From Labia minor (Eukaryota > Arthropoda > Insecta > Dermaptera > Spongiphoridae), in contig OY720345.1 in NCBI GenBank assembly GCA_963082975.1, positions 29,210,611 through 29,274,610 of the forward strand: a DNA stretch of 64,000 bases, given 5' to 3'. Positions 23,946-35,630 of this stretch are shown here, one piece after another. Below the pieces are notes generated by a model, which had not been told where the DNA came from, ran no database searches, and saw only the letters and a program-made list of their open reading frames with translations. A program made the translations under genes and the position numbers. Within the stretch, counting starts at the first letter, position 1. Every line of letters starts with the position of its first letter.

Positions 23946-24493
23946 AATAAAATTTGCAATTGCTAAATATAAATTAAATTAAATTAAATTTAATTAATTA
24001 ATTTATATTTCTATTTCTAACGGTACCATTCAATTTCTTCAAATTCATATTAATTACATTGTTATCTATTGTATCATATTAATTCTTCTATTTTTATTAA
24101 ATACATAATTTTTAGTTTAATTTTATATATGCATTTTTTAATCTGAACCTATTCAATTTTATCATTTCCCTTATCAACCTTCGCGGATTCAATAACCATT
24201 TATTATTCTAAATTTAACCAGAGTGCTACGAAATATAATTTAATCTGATTTTCAACCCAATTTTTCTAATAAAACACCTTACCTAAGTCATCCAATATAC
24301 GACAATATATATTATAAATCTAATAACATATATTTTGTAATTAAATATATATTATAAATCTAATAAAATTAAAAGATTAGATTCTTTAGGTGTTTTTTTT
24401 GTAAATTTCTATGTGGATATTTTCGTGTTAAATTGTTTACACAGTTTAGAAGTAAGAAATGAAATTCCTAAGGTTACATATAAAGTTACATAC

Positions 24494-24679
24494 CTAGAGA
24501 TGTGATGATAGCTCTGTCAATGCCTTTATCCTCGTGACAAAGCATATCAAGAAAATCGCCCACGGTATTCGTAATGGGCCTTAGTGAAAATTTACATCGC
24601 TCTAGTCTAGAAGGCAATGGCACGGTTATATGTGGCAAACCACGTAGGTATTCCACTGTTACTCCACAAGGATCCGGCT
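24494..24679 (-). CDS. MCU exon, first half of the N-terminal domain
   Basis: 186 nt, entered in phase 1 (the last two bases of a split codon, AG) from an acceptor tttttatag, and left in phase 1 at CTAG|gtatgt. It reads PDPCGVTVEYLRGLPHITVP, then LPSRLERCKFSLRPITNTVG, then DFLDMLCHEDKGIDRAIITS. This is the start of the conserved N-terminal domain (human DDVTVVYQNGLPVISVRLPS). With the other four exons it gives about 325 residues. The upstream exon(s) with the mitochondrial presequence, perhaps 30-60 residues, were not found. They could lie anywhere from 24.7 kb onward. Confidence 0.96.
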
Positions 24680-25544
24680 CTATAAAAATAAAACAAAACA
24701 GAGAATAAATAAAACAAGGCAATTCATAAAATAAATAAATAAATATCGCATTTTCAAAAACAATAAATAAAAACAAATAATAATATTTACAATGCGAATT
24801 AATAGCATATTCAAACAATAGCATATTCATTTCTATATATAATAATATTATTTAAATAATAAAAGGATTAAAAAAAACAGGTCATTAAATTATATATAGG
24901 AATAAGGGAATAAATATATTTTATCATTTTCTTTCTTTGACAGATAATTAAAGAGTAATTCGCAAAATATTTTAGATTATTATTTGTTTTTTTTTTATAT
25001 TGTATTCATAATTGTAAAGAATCTAAAAAATTTGATTATCTACAATAAAATTGAATTATTTTACAAAATTATTGATTTCAAGAAAGTATTATTCAACACA
25101 CACACACTTTGGAAAATATAATAGTAATAATAGGATCAATAAATCTTTAAGTAAAGAAAAAATATTTATAAACTTTTACAAAACTTACGATTTTATCCAA
25201 TTAAAAAATCATATAAATTCGTAAAATAATAATTATTGGAAAAAAATAATGATGTTTTATTAAATTATATTATTAAATTAGTTTTAAGAACATTTATATT
25301 AGTATTTTTCAATTTAAAAACTATAGTAATGCAAATTATTTAATTATTTAAATTAACAAGAATAAATAATTAATGTTTTAAATATTTTTCTTATTTATAA
25401 TTGCCGTAAATAAACACATGGTGAATTAATATTTAATTAAACCAGGAGCCAGGTGTTTCCAGGTCTTATGTCCAACCTAGTTATATTATGAATCATTTTA
25501 ATTAATATGATTAATAAAAATTGATTTGGCTAAAGAAAAACAAT

Positions 25545-25700
25545 TTAATACACTTTTAAAATGTATTAAATTTATGTCATGAATCAACATTATTTCAATT
25601 TATATACCTATAACAAACTTTTTATTATTTACTTTTAAAATTTACTAAATTTATGCCATGAAGCAATATTTCAATTCATATACCTATAATAAAATTTATT
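25545..25700 (+). repeat. Two-unit tandem duplication (about 80 bp)
   Basis: Two adjacent diverged copies of a unit containing ACTTTTAAAATKTAYTAAAT, TTATGYCATGAA, ATTTCAATTYATATACCTAT and AATAAAMTTT. Confidence 0.7.
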
Positions 25701-27299
25701 GGTTACTCAAACGTTATAAAAATAGAAGAGCAGGTTTAGAGAGAAGATTGGAATTGTGTGTTTGGGAATAGAAAATGGTTATATGCTGGGATTAACTTTT
25801 TACATATATCAAAGGATACACTCTTTCTTTAAAATCAATTTTATTGTAGAATGATTATAATGGAATTGGATAGAAATTGTTGATTAAAAGTCTGATATTT
25901 ATAGAGAATAAAGAATATTTTTTTATTTTTATTTAAGTTTTCAATTCTATTTTTTTTAATTATCCTTTTTATTAAAATGTTCAACTTAAAATAATTCATT
26001 GTAAATTTTGTCATAAGGTTAAAAAAGACACATAAAGATAATAAAAAATGAACTGATTATAATAATGTCTTAATTTTTTTTTAATGTCCAAATTCTAAAT
26101 TATTGATCTGATATATAAAATGGAAATGAAAAGAATATTTAATGCAAATAGCGAGAGAAATTAAAACTTGAAAAAGGAATAAATGAATTAATGATTGAAT
26201 GAATGAAGGAGTGAAAAAGAAAAAGAAATGAATTCTTTAATTCACAGAAAATTCCTCTACTTCTTCTTCATGTTTTTTTTTTTTTAAAGTTAAAGTAGCC
26301 TTTTAGAGCCCGTTCATCATTTACTTACAATCGTGTCTCTCTCTTTCGTTCTGTGAATTCATTTGACAAGAAAATCTCTCTCACTCTCCCATCTGGTAAG
26401 TTAATTTCAAGCAACCACAAGAAGTGATGGCACAGCTGACGCGCATTCGCTCCAACTTTGTCAAAAGGGAATTACTATTGAGATGTGTACGAATATAACA
26501 CACACAGACATAGACAGGGAGAGAAGAATGATGGTATATAAGATAGGAGTTGTGGTATAGGATGTTAGGAAGTGTAGAAGTAAATGGAAGAGGAAGAGGA
26601 AGGGATTGAACTAATATAAATCTGACAAATATATGCAATTAAAATGTCATATTTTCATGATTGTTGTTTAAGCAAGTGTTAAAGAGATAAATGATACATG
26701 GAATTAGACAAAATGATAAGTTAATAAATTAAATAAACATTCTATAAGTAATTAATCCATAAATAAAATATGTACAAAAAATATGATTAACTTCAATGAA
26801 TGAAGGAAAAATTATTTTAAAAGATTTAATTTAGGATATAGAAATTTGTATGAAAATTTGTATATTCTCTTTTATTTTAAAATACTATTGAATTTGTTTT
26901 TATCATATATCTTACAATTAGTAAATATTAAATTTAGGTATTCTAATAATTTTTCGGTTCCACTAATAGACCTCTTGGCTTATTATTATGGACGTAGAGT
27001 CTGATTTCCAATTTTAAAAAATGTTATAACAGACCAAAAGGATGATTTTTCCTCGTATAGGTACTATCATGTCATAGATATTTTAGTGACTTTCTGTATA
27101 GAATGAGGGAGATAAGCAATGATCAGTGCGACACTCGCGATAAGAGTATTAGCCGAGAGAGTCTGGTGGAAAGTGTGGAAAAATGAAATATATATCATAT
27201 TTTAAATAATTTAATTTTTTTTTAAATGAAATCTGCTGAGTTCTTTTGAAGAAATGAATGTATGTATGTGAAATTGTTTACTTTTAATATTGTTATTGT

Positions 27300-27480
27300 T
27301 AAATTTGGAGAATTCTGTCACTGGTTTTGGATCCTGGAAGGTGCTGCCCTGACGGACTATGGAGGGATTCCCAATATCCAATATGTGTTTGGAGGGCTCC
27401 CGCTCCTGGCTATGGGAGTCTAGTCGGAATCAAATCTTTGGACTGAAAACTTATCAGTTGTAATTCCCCAATTTTTTTCT
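27300..27480. other. Unassigned GC-richer island
   Basis: About 45-50% GC between A/T flanks. The + strand has a protein-like open stretch (ILEGAALTDYGGIPNIQYVF, then GGLPLLAMGV and a stop), and the - strand is also open (SQEREPSKHILDIGNPSIVR). There are no splice sites of quality and no second copy in the window. It could be part of a transposon. Confidence 0.35.
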
Positions 27481-28661
27481 TTTTTTTTAGAAACCAAACC
27501 TAACTCAAGCTAGAGTGGTTTATTTTATTATTGTTCCTAAAATCCAAGTTGTCTTATCTTAATCCTATATATATAAAATAATTAGAAATAAATTTAAATT
27601 TAAAACAATCTCCAAGTGATAAATTAATTTGCAATTGCCCCTTTCATAATTCCAATTATTATCATCTATTGTAACTATTATTAAATATGCATCAGTCAAC
27701 AAAAACATTGTAACTTCTCTCTGAATTAAACATGATGTTTCAAATTACTTTATAATGAATATGTATAATTGGAAATGATTCGCCTTTTTATGATTCATTT
27801 ATTTTCAAATAAAATATGATTTTAAAAAATATAAATCCACGAAGTAATTAATATACGTGTATACCTTTATTGTAAATTAATAATAATAACACGTTATATA
27901 TTTGTTTATATTTTAATTGAAAAATACATGCCTATGATAATGATAATAATTAATACTCTACCAAAAATTATTTAGATTTTAAAATTCTACATTAAAAGAT
28001 CATAATATCTAAATCCATTTGAATACAAAACATAAATCCAAAAACAAAGTATAAAGTTAGAATGGAAAAGTAAAAAAACAACAACATTGTTTAAATCTAA
28101 TTTTGAAGGTATATATGGAATTTAATTTGAAGTTAATAGGATTTAGATTCTTAAATGCATGATATATTTCATGTAAAGAGCTTTGTTTACGACAAATGGA
28201 TTAATGATTTATTATAGGAACAATAGGGGATTGTTTGAAAGTGATAATATATATCATACGAAGTAAAAGGGAAGTTATTATTATTAGCAATATAATAGTG
28301 GAATTGTTTAGTTTTAATGATATATATAATATTGTAAGTATATAAGAAATTATCAAATGTGTAATTTGACAGCAGAATGTCTAAAGAAAAAAAAAATTTT
28401 ATAAATTGATTAAGATTGAGAAAAAAAAATATGAAATTAATGATGACCTCGCTATTGGATTTTGATTCGTTGAGGAAGAACATAATTTTATACTTAATAA
28501 CAAAAATTGTATCAATTTACATTTTGAAAATTTTAGAAGTTTCTTTGTAAAAATAATCAAACTAAAGATAACACTATTGACTTTTTATTTAAGAATTGAC
28601 AATATCAAATTCTTTAATTATTTAATGTTGATATGTCATTATTTCAATTATCTGGGATTGA

Positions 28662-28845
28662 TTTCATGATGTAGGTTTCTTAATTTCACAAATTGGCCAA
28701 AAATAAATGTTAATGTTAGAAATATCGATAATTATTATTTATTTATTTTAAATAAATAATTAACATTTAATTTCTATTCTCTATATTCTCTATTATTAAT
28801 ATCTTTAAAGAGATAGAAATCCTTTTATAATAATGAAATACAAGA
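28662..28845 (+). repeat. Dispersed A/T repeat (copy 2)
   Basis: Second copy of the repeat at 23080, with the same ordered strings (TTTCTTAATTTCACAAAT, AATTAACATTTAATTTCTA, AAAGAGATAGAAATCC). Confidence 0.65.
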
Positions 28846-29977
28846 AATATTCTTTGTTAATAGCACCTTTTGAATATATAACAGTACAACACCAATGTTC
28901 GTATGGTTATCTAACTATTAGGAGTTCTCTTATATTATTAATTAAATTATAATTAAACACAATATTAATTAGCAGAAAATATAAATAAATAAATACCAGC
29001 TTCTGTAGAAATTAGAAATATTATTTATTTATTATCATAATTTATTTATTTATTTATAGAGGGTGAGTCGGGTTTATTATTAAATAATAGAATTAATGGA
29101 AATTGAAAGAGCATATAATGGAAATAAGCCACTAATCTTGGATAGTTTTATGAGCAAAAATCGTTGAAAATAATGAATTAAATAAATAAAAGGAAATGAA
29201 ATGACTGTTATTTCATTAAATAATATTTCCAATTAAATCTGGAAACTTATATTTTTGTTTTTTAATTTAGACAAATTCAACAAATCACAAGAAAAATATA
29301 CAAAAAAAAAATCAAAACAAAAAAAATATTCTATTACTAAGTTTTTTTTTTGATGCCAACAAGATATTTAAAAAATAAAAATTTTAAAAGAAAAAATAAT
29401 AAATTTGATAATTGATAAAAAAAAACGATAAAAAAATATTAAAAATTAAAAATAAAAGCTTACTATTATTATTTTGGGACGTAGACAACTTGGTGGAATT
29501 GTTTCGGATTCCTATAAAAAAGTAAACAATTCTATAATAAAAATATAATGGTATATATATATATATATTTCGATAATATAATATAATATATGTTGTATTC
29601 TGTATAAATTCATATATACGTGTAATTAAAAGTGTTATCATATATCGATTTTTAAAATTTTTATCCGATAATAGTAATACAATTCTTATATTCATTGTTC
29701 TTTAATATTAGTTACTAGTAACAATAACAACAAAAGTTATCTAATTTTTTAATAATTCATAACAATTCCTATTTTAATAAAAATCATTTAAAGAAATAAA
29801 ATGCACTTAACATTTCCAATTAACTCAGATTGTATTGAACTACAACACTTGAGAACGCGTGATCAAATCTCACCAAATTCACAAAAATTACAAATTTGAA
29901 TTTCATATGACATGATATATTTAAATATACTTAAAAATAATAATTTAAATAACCTCAAAAAAACAACAACAATATTT

Positions 29978-30148
29978 TTAATTAATATTCCTGAATGCAT
30001 TAGCACTTCTGTCCGTCATTCGCCAAGGGACCTCATCACTTTGAGTTGATTCTAGCATTTCTCTCTCCATTCTTCCCTTCGAGGGTACTTGAATAAAATG
30101 GATTTTGTCAAAATGTAATTTTAAACCCCATAAAGAGATATATAACAT
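29978..30148 (-). CDS. Small ORF, possible exon or fragment (hypothetical)
   Basis: A 56-codon ATG-to-TAA frame on the - strand. Its second half is more GC-rich and protein-like than the surroundings (GRMEREMLESTQSDEVPWRM, then TDRSANAFRNIN and a stop). The first half (MLYISLWGLKLHFDKIHF) is A/T-driven, so a splice acceptor may lie in between (for example before base 30090). No family is recognised. It could be a terminal exon of a - strand gene or a remnant. Confidence 0.3.
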   Translation of the reverse strand: MLYISLWGLKLHFDKIHFIQVPSKGRMEREMLESTQSDEVPWRMTDRSANAFRNIN

Positions 30149-30181
30149 AAAATTTGTAAATCAAGATAAAAATCATTAATC

Positions 30182-30182
<1 letters not shown>

Positions 30183-30212
<30 letters not shown>

Positions 30213-30213
30213 T
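30183..30213. repeat. (ATT)n microsatellite
   Basis: About ten ATT units. Confidence 0.9.
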
Positions 30214-30370
30214 GGACTTTCCACTACAAAATCATTTAATTGATTGTTAATTTAATTCTTGACCAGGAAACTCCTTCAGGAAGGATAGAGATCACTTAAC
30301 TGAAGCACAGCCAGAAAGATATCTGATGAAAAAATCCTGTTTCGATTGAATCAAACCTCATTCAGTTTAT

Positions 30371-30978
30371 TACTATCTCGCCAGAGATAATAAAACATAA
30401 AAATTTTCGATGTCGATATTTTGATGTTTTTATAAGTTTTGAATATCCTTGAGTCATTTTCACTAAGGTTGAGAAAAATGTCTGTGTGTGTATATGTATG
30501 TATGTGTGTGTATGTCGACAAGATTACGCAAAAACGGTTTGAGTTAGAATCATGAAATTTGGTAAAAGGGCATTATTCAAAATTCGTTGTTTTTTAATCA
30601 ACTTTTAAGAAATGTAGCTCATTTGGAAAAGGACAATTACCTACCACGTTTTGATTTTTTTTTTCTCTAAACTGACCGTAAAAATAAAGATATCTGTTTG
30701 ATAGTTTTTCACATGATTAAAAATTGTATAAAGCTGATATATTTAGAATTTCAGTTTGATTGAATCGCTGAAAGTACCAGAATTAATTTTTTAACATTGT
30801 AAATCACGCGCCAGCACGTGACGTGGTGCCATCAGCAAGGACGCGCTGGTTTAATAAATATTATTTATTAATTTTAATTTATAATTTATAATTAATTACT
30901 TATATTTAATTTAAATATGATATATGTTATTTAATCCAATTCAAATTTCGAGATAGTCGAGTGGAGGACACTCCAGCT
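30371..30978 (+). mobile_element. Dispersed repeat family A, copy 1
   Basis: Begins TACTATCTCGCCAGAGAT and ends near CGAGATAGTCGAGTGG..CACTCCAGCT, so ACTATCTCG and CGAGATAGT form short inverted ends (30372-30380 and 30949-30957). Characteristic internal strings are ACGGTTTGAGTTAGAATCAT, TCAACTTTTAAGAAATGTAG, ACTGACCGTAAAAATAAAGA, TCACGCGCCAGCACGTGACG and GGTTTAATAAATATTATTTA. The same order recurs at 33361 (inverted) and 58328. It has no coding capacity and is a non-autonomous element of unknown class. Confidence 0.75.
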
Positions 30979-31015
30979 TATTTTTATATTAATTCAATGA
31001 AAATATCTTGTCAGA

Positions 31016-31632
31016 TATTTTTACCGACCGACGATAGTAAGGGAGGTATTGTTTTCACACCAAATTTCACATGTGGAGATTTTTACATATCTCCACGAGT
31101 CATGCATTTTCTTAACAGAAAAAAGTATTTTTAGCATGATCTCTGTCCGTCCGTATAGATGTGTACAGCCTGAACGGCTGAACCGATTTTGATGAAATTT
31201 GGTATATTTACTTAATGCATCAGTGGGATGAATTGATCAACTTTTGGTGCAATTTCGGAAACCGGAAGTGGTAGTATTAGCGATCGACGATAGGAAGGGA
31301 AGGGTTATTTTCACACAAAAGGAGATTTTTTTATAATCACCACGAATCATGCACTTTGTATTGGTTTTATCCTCGAGAAAAATCATATTTATTAGTTTTT
31401 TCTTGATTTAAAATTATATGACGTCATCCAGCCATTCATGACGTCACAGCCTGGTCTTGCATAAATAAAATAAAATTAAAAATGTTTATATTTATTATTT
31501 ATGTATCCATATCTGTTTTTTATTACATTAATAGATATATTAAAATTATTTGAAATTGTTTCTGTAGCTGGAAATTAATTTACTTCAAACCGTTGGTCGG
31601 TTCGGACCTGGCCACAGGAAAACTTATTTTAG
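31016..31632 (+). mobile_element. Dispersed repeat family B, copy 1
   Basis: Starts TTTTTACCGACCGACGATAG and ends near GTTGGTCGGTTCGGACCTGG. Internal strings are TCACACCAAATTTCACATG, TTACATATCTCCACGA, CATGATCTCTGTCCGTCCGT, GATTTTGATGAAATTTGGTA, CATCAGTGGGATGAATTGAT and CGGAAACCGGAAGTGGTAG. A second partial unit begins at 31285 (GATCGACGATAGGAAGGGAA), so the element contains tandem units. It directly follows family A copy 1. Other copies are at 46321 and 56611. Confidence 0.75.
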
Positions 31633-32441
31633 GTTGTAATTATGAAAGAAAATTTTACTACATTCATACTCAAATGAAAAATTACAATAGAATTGAATAT
31701 TAAATTAATATAATAATAATAAATAATACCTGAATTTATTATTATAGACTTACAATCAAAAATCATAAATAAATAATAAATATTAAAAAATGATAAATTG
31801 AATCAATTAAAATAGATAATAGGATGATGACTTTCTATTTTATATATCAAGGTGGATAATAATACAAATAATTTTTTCTTCCTCCTTCCCAACCTATTCT
31901 TCCTGTAACCGCTTATGATTTGTTCATTATTCAAAATGTCTAAAACATTTCTTCTATTCTCTCACTCCCATCAGTCGAACCAATTCAATTAGAAAATTGT
32001 AACTACGAGTATATAGGACATATATTAAATTTAATGTGCTTTCTATATCTGCAAGATAGAGAGGTATAATTATCTGAAAGAGATAATAATTTAATAAATA
32101 TTAGGAGCTTCCCTATTAAGTTCCGCCATATAATTTTAAATTGAGATTACCACCAAAGTGTAAATGAATTGCAAGTGGTTGGTTAACAAAACGCATAAAT
32201 GGCAAACGATCTGCTCCAATCGGCAATCAGAGCGTAGCTAACGAAGAAGAATCGGATGGTCGAGACCTTGCTTATGTTTATACAGGTAGCCGGGGGGGGG
32301 GGGGAACTAACTAACTCTCCAACTCATTTTCTTAATTTCGAATATAATATTATTATATAATATAAGACATGTGGCCTTGAAACTGCCATGAATCATGAAA
32401 TGAGACGTCCTCCAATCCGAGATGATTGATTTAATGTTTAT

Positions 32442-32450
<9 letters not shown>
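31633..32450. other. Intergenic, GC-richer patch with CCAAT and a 13-G run
   Basis: A/T sequence, then a GC-richer patch (32100-32310) with CCGCCAT, CCAATCGGCAATCAGAGCG (CCAAT at 32216) and an uninterrupted run of 13 G (32292-32304). This composition could mark a promoter or a 5' untranslated exon, but no start codon with a useful frame follows. (ATT)n repeats occur at 32446-32474. Confidence 0.35.
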
Positions 32451-32485
<35 letters not shown>

Positions 32486-32741
32486 ATACAACTAAAAAAT
32501 TTAAATTCGATATTTGATTAATACATAAATTAGTTTGTAATATTATAAATAGATTGATATTTTATTAAGATAAATAAAATATTAAATAGAAAGATTAATT
32601 AAATTAATTAATTAATTAATTTAATTTATAATATTATAAGGAACATTTTGATTTATTGGAATTAATTTAAGAAAATTGAAAATATTGATAAAAATATTAT
32701 TCATTAAATTATTCAAAAACAAAAATACTTAATTAATTAAT

Positions 32742-32934
32742 AAATAATAATAATAATAATAATGAATAATAATAATAATAATAAATAATAATAATAATAA
32801 TAAATAATAATAATAATAAATAATAATAATAATAAATAATAATAATAATAATAAATAATAATAATAATAAATAATAATAATAATAATAATAAATAATAAT
32901 AAATAATAATGATAATAATAATTACAATAACAAT
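32742..32934. repeat. Long (AAT)n microsatellite with AAAT interruptions
   Basis: About 190 bp of AAT trinucleotides broken at near-regular intervals by an extra A (TAAATAATAAT), giving blocks of 14-20 bp. Confidence 0.93.
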
Positions 32935-33360
32935 AAATATATAATAAATTAATCAAATTAGTGATAAGTTTGAAATAAAGAGAGAATTTAAAAAAAAATA
33001 AAAAATTTTATTTTCATATTTATTTTAAGAGTGAATAAATATGAATTTGAAATAAATCAATTTTTATTTTAAATACTAAAGTAGTAATTCTTATGATAAT
33101 AAATCTAACACGCCATTAAAAAGTTTTTTTCATTTAAGATTGTCTCTGTAACATAAAGTTATTTAATTTTTTGATTATTATCCTCTTTACCATTATAATT
33201 TTATAATTTGAAAATTTCATATGGAAAGTCATTACCGCGATAGGTGGTCTTTTGGATATTAATTTTCCGGCTGTTCAGTGACCTTGAAGAGGAACTCACC
33301 ACCTTAAAGGTGGAGGAGCAATGTTAAAAAAGATAGAAACTCGATAAAAATATATAAATA

Positions 33361-33936
33361 AGCTGGAGTGTCTCCACTCGACTTATCGCAATTTGAATTG
33401 GCTTAAATAACATATATTATATTTAAATTAAATTTAATTAATCAATAATATTTATTAAACCAGCGCGTCCTTGTTGATGGCACCACGTCACGTGCTGGCG
33501 TGTGATTTACAATGTTAAAAAATTAATTCCGGTACTTTCAGCGATTCAATCAAGCTGAAATTCTAAATATATCGGTTATATCAATTTTTAATCATTTGAA
33601 AAACTATCAAACAGATATCTTTATTTTTACGCCCAGTTTAGAGAAAAAAAATCAAAACGTGGTAGGTAATGACCCTCTTCCGATTGAGCTACATTTCTCA
33701 AAAGTTGATAGAAAACTACGAATTTTGAATAATGCCCGTGTATCAAATTTCCTGATTCTAGCTCAAACCGTTTTTGAGTAATCTTCTCTACATACACATA
33801 CACATACATACATACATACAGACATTTTTCTCAACCTCAGTGAAAACGATTCAAGAACCTTCCAAACGTATAAAAACAACAACATCCCGACCTCGAAAAT
33901 TTTCGTGATCGCAATACTATCTTTGACGAGATAGTA
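33361..33936 (-). mobile_element. Dispersed repeat family A, copy 2 (inverted)
   Basis: Reverse-oriented copy of the element at 30371. It starts AGCTGGAGTGTCTCCACTCG and ends GACGAGATAGTA. It contains the complements of the family A strings (ACCAGCGCGTCC, CACCACGTCACGTGCTGGCG, TCAAACAGATATCTTTATTT, AACCGTTTTTGAGTAATCTT, (CATA)n). Together with copy 1 it forms a large inverted pair separated by about 2.4 kb. Confidence 0.75.
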
Positions 33937-34596
33937 AAAAAGACATTGAAAATAAATAAGAAAGTTTGAGAATATTGACTTTATAATTCTAAAAAATAAT
34001 CTTAATAAAATTAATTTGATTATATTTTTATAATTTTTAAATAATTATATAATTGCGTCCAATAGTCAATTTAATATTTTAATAACAAATGAAAATATTA
34101 AAGTAAAATAGGTAATTAAAGATAGAGAGATTGAAATAGAAGAAGGGCATATAAAGAAAAGAAATGAAGGGAGTAGTACAATTACTTCGAAGGATGGGAA
34201 TTGGGTATAGGTGTTACTTTTTGTTCTACGTCAGATAGTCAGTCAGTCATTGACTAAATTGACGTTGGATGGGAGTGGCCTATATAAATAAATTGCACGT
34301 CTTAATAATTAAAAAGAATTATATAAAGAATTGAAATATAAATGTATATGAGTATCTTATTAATATTATTATTATTATGAATAAAAAGTATTAAAAGAAA
34401 AGATATTTAAACAACAAAAAATAAAAACAAAAACTAACAATTGTATTTTACATTTAGATTTAAACTACTTTCAAATATGCAAAGATAAAACTATAATTAT
34501 AATAATACATTATAAAGAATCTCTGAGTTCAATTATTTAATATGTATATATATATTATATTTATAGTATATATTATAAAATATAAAAGGTATAGAT

Positions 34597-34821
34597 CAGT
34601 GATGGCGAACCTATGGTCAGAAACTAACCCACCCAAGCTTTTTAACTGACCCACGCTTTGATTTTTATAAATTTATAAATTTTTTTCAACAAAAAAGGTA
34701 AAATGATTTTTGTGATCAGACTTTTATTTTAAAATTTTTAATGTTAGTGATCCACGAGCTAGTACTAAAAAAAATAATGATCAAAATTTGACCCACTTCT
34801 CAAAAAGGTTCGTCATCACTG
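34597..34821. mobile_element. hAT MITE with perfect 8-bp target duplication
   Basis: A 225-bp element. Left end CAGTGATGGCGAACCTATGG; right end AAGGTTCGTCATCACTG, the inverse with few mismatches. It is flanked on both sides by the identical 8 bp GTATAGAT (34589-34596 and 34822-34829). The CAGTGATGGCGAACCT end is typical of hAT-family MITEs. It has an A/T core and no coding capacity. The exact target duplication suggests a relatively recent insertion. Confidence 0.92.
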
Positions 34822-34873
34822 GTATAGATAATAATAAATATGTATATCAAGATGGTAATATTTATTGGTAATG

Positions 34874-35630
34874 AAAAGAAAAAATAATAAAAAAATAATA
34901 TAATTTCTGATGAAAAATAAGATTTAAGAAGACAAGTGTTTTATGGATCGAGCACAATTAAATATTTTATTATCCGTATTATTTTATATATCTTTCTAAT
35001 ATAAAATAGATTTTATCAACCAATAGATGATGAAACCTATAAGGTAGGGATTGCTAATGGGGTCCAAGTGAACCCCTTAGGGGTCTATGGAACTTTTAAT
35101 AGGTTCTACAAAACCCCTGAGGGGGATATTGGAGATCCATGGTGAAATTTCCTCTCTATTCTCTTCAATTAATATAAAAAAGTAAAGGATAGGCCCGATA
35201 GTAGTACTATTTATTAAAGTCATATTTATTATACTTTTATTTATTTATATAGTCGTTTATATTTTAAGATATTATTTAAGGAATATCCCATTTAAATTTT
35301 TGTTTTAATTTTTCAATCTAAATAAAATAACTTTTAACTTAAACAGTTTTTTTGATTGAGCTTATTTTTTTGTAAATTAATATTTTCTACTATAATATAG
35401 CTAGAAAATAAAATATATAAATAACACTTTAAAACTTGGACCCCATTAGCAATCCCTACCTTATAGGTTTCATCATCTATTGGTTGATAAAATTTATTTT
35501 ATATTAGAAAGATATATAAAATAATACGAATAATAAAATATTTAATTGTGCTCGATCAATAAAACACTTATCTTCTTAAATCTTATTTTTCATCAGAAAT
35601 TATTTTATTTTTTATTATTTTTTCTTTATT
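34874..35630. repeat. 750-bp hairpin with nearly 200-bp inverted arms
   Basis: Left arm 34874-35069 and right arm 35434-35630 are nearly exact reverse complements (both carry TCTGATGAAAAATAAGATTT, CGAGCACAATTAAATATTTT and GGTAGGGATTGCTAATGGGG). The 365-bp spacer has a C/G-rich head (AACCCCTTAGGGG) and a second, nested inverted pair: CTATAATATAGCTAGAAAAT at about 35390, mirrored at about 35639-35660, straddling the right arm. It is probably a foldback-type non-autonomous transposon. The class is unknown because no clear target duplication could be fixed. Confidence 0.88.

Larger units (their letters stand above)
21819..24493 (-). other. MCU intron rich in repeats
   Basis: A 2.68-kb intron with a 90-bp direct duplication (21928-22022 and 22203-22300), an internally deleted mariner (22478-22996), a dispersed repeat shared with 28662, and an unexplained GC-rich segment (23640-23945). 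Confidence 0.8.
24680..29977. other. Region upstream of the visible MCU exons, no certain exon
   Basis: Holds a two-unit tandem duplication (25545-25700), a pyrimidine-rich patch ending in a good + strand donor (CATCTG|gtaagt, 26391-26402), a GC-richer patch at 26420-26480, an unassigned island (27300-27480) and a dispersed repeat (28662-28845). The first MCU exon is expected somewhere here or beyond, but no ATG-led exon ending in phase 1 with a convincing targeting peptide was recognised. Confidence 0.5.

Noticed and set aside
26391..26402. CTG|gtaagt as a 5' UTR exon donor on the + strand
   Set aside because: The donor is good but there is no associated promoter, ATG or partner acceptor. 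One good donor in 64 kb is expected by chance.
32729..32956. Open frame of Tyr/Leu/Ile repeats
   Set aside because: It is a direct translation of the (AAT)n microsatellite.
33596..33809. Two overlapping 60-codon frames on opposite strands
   Set aside because: Both fall inside repeat family A copy 2, and the other copies do not keep the frames.
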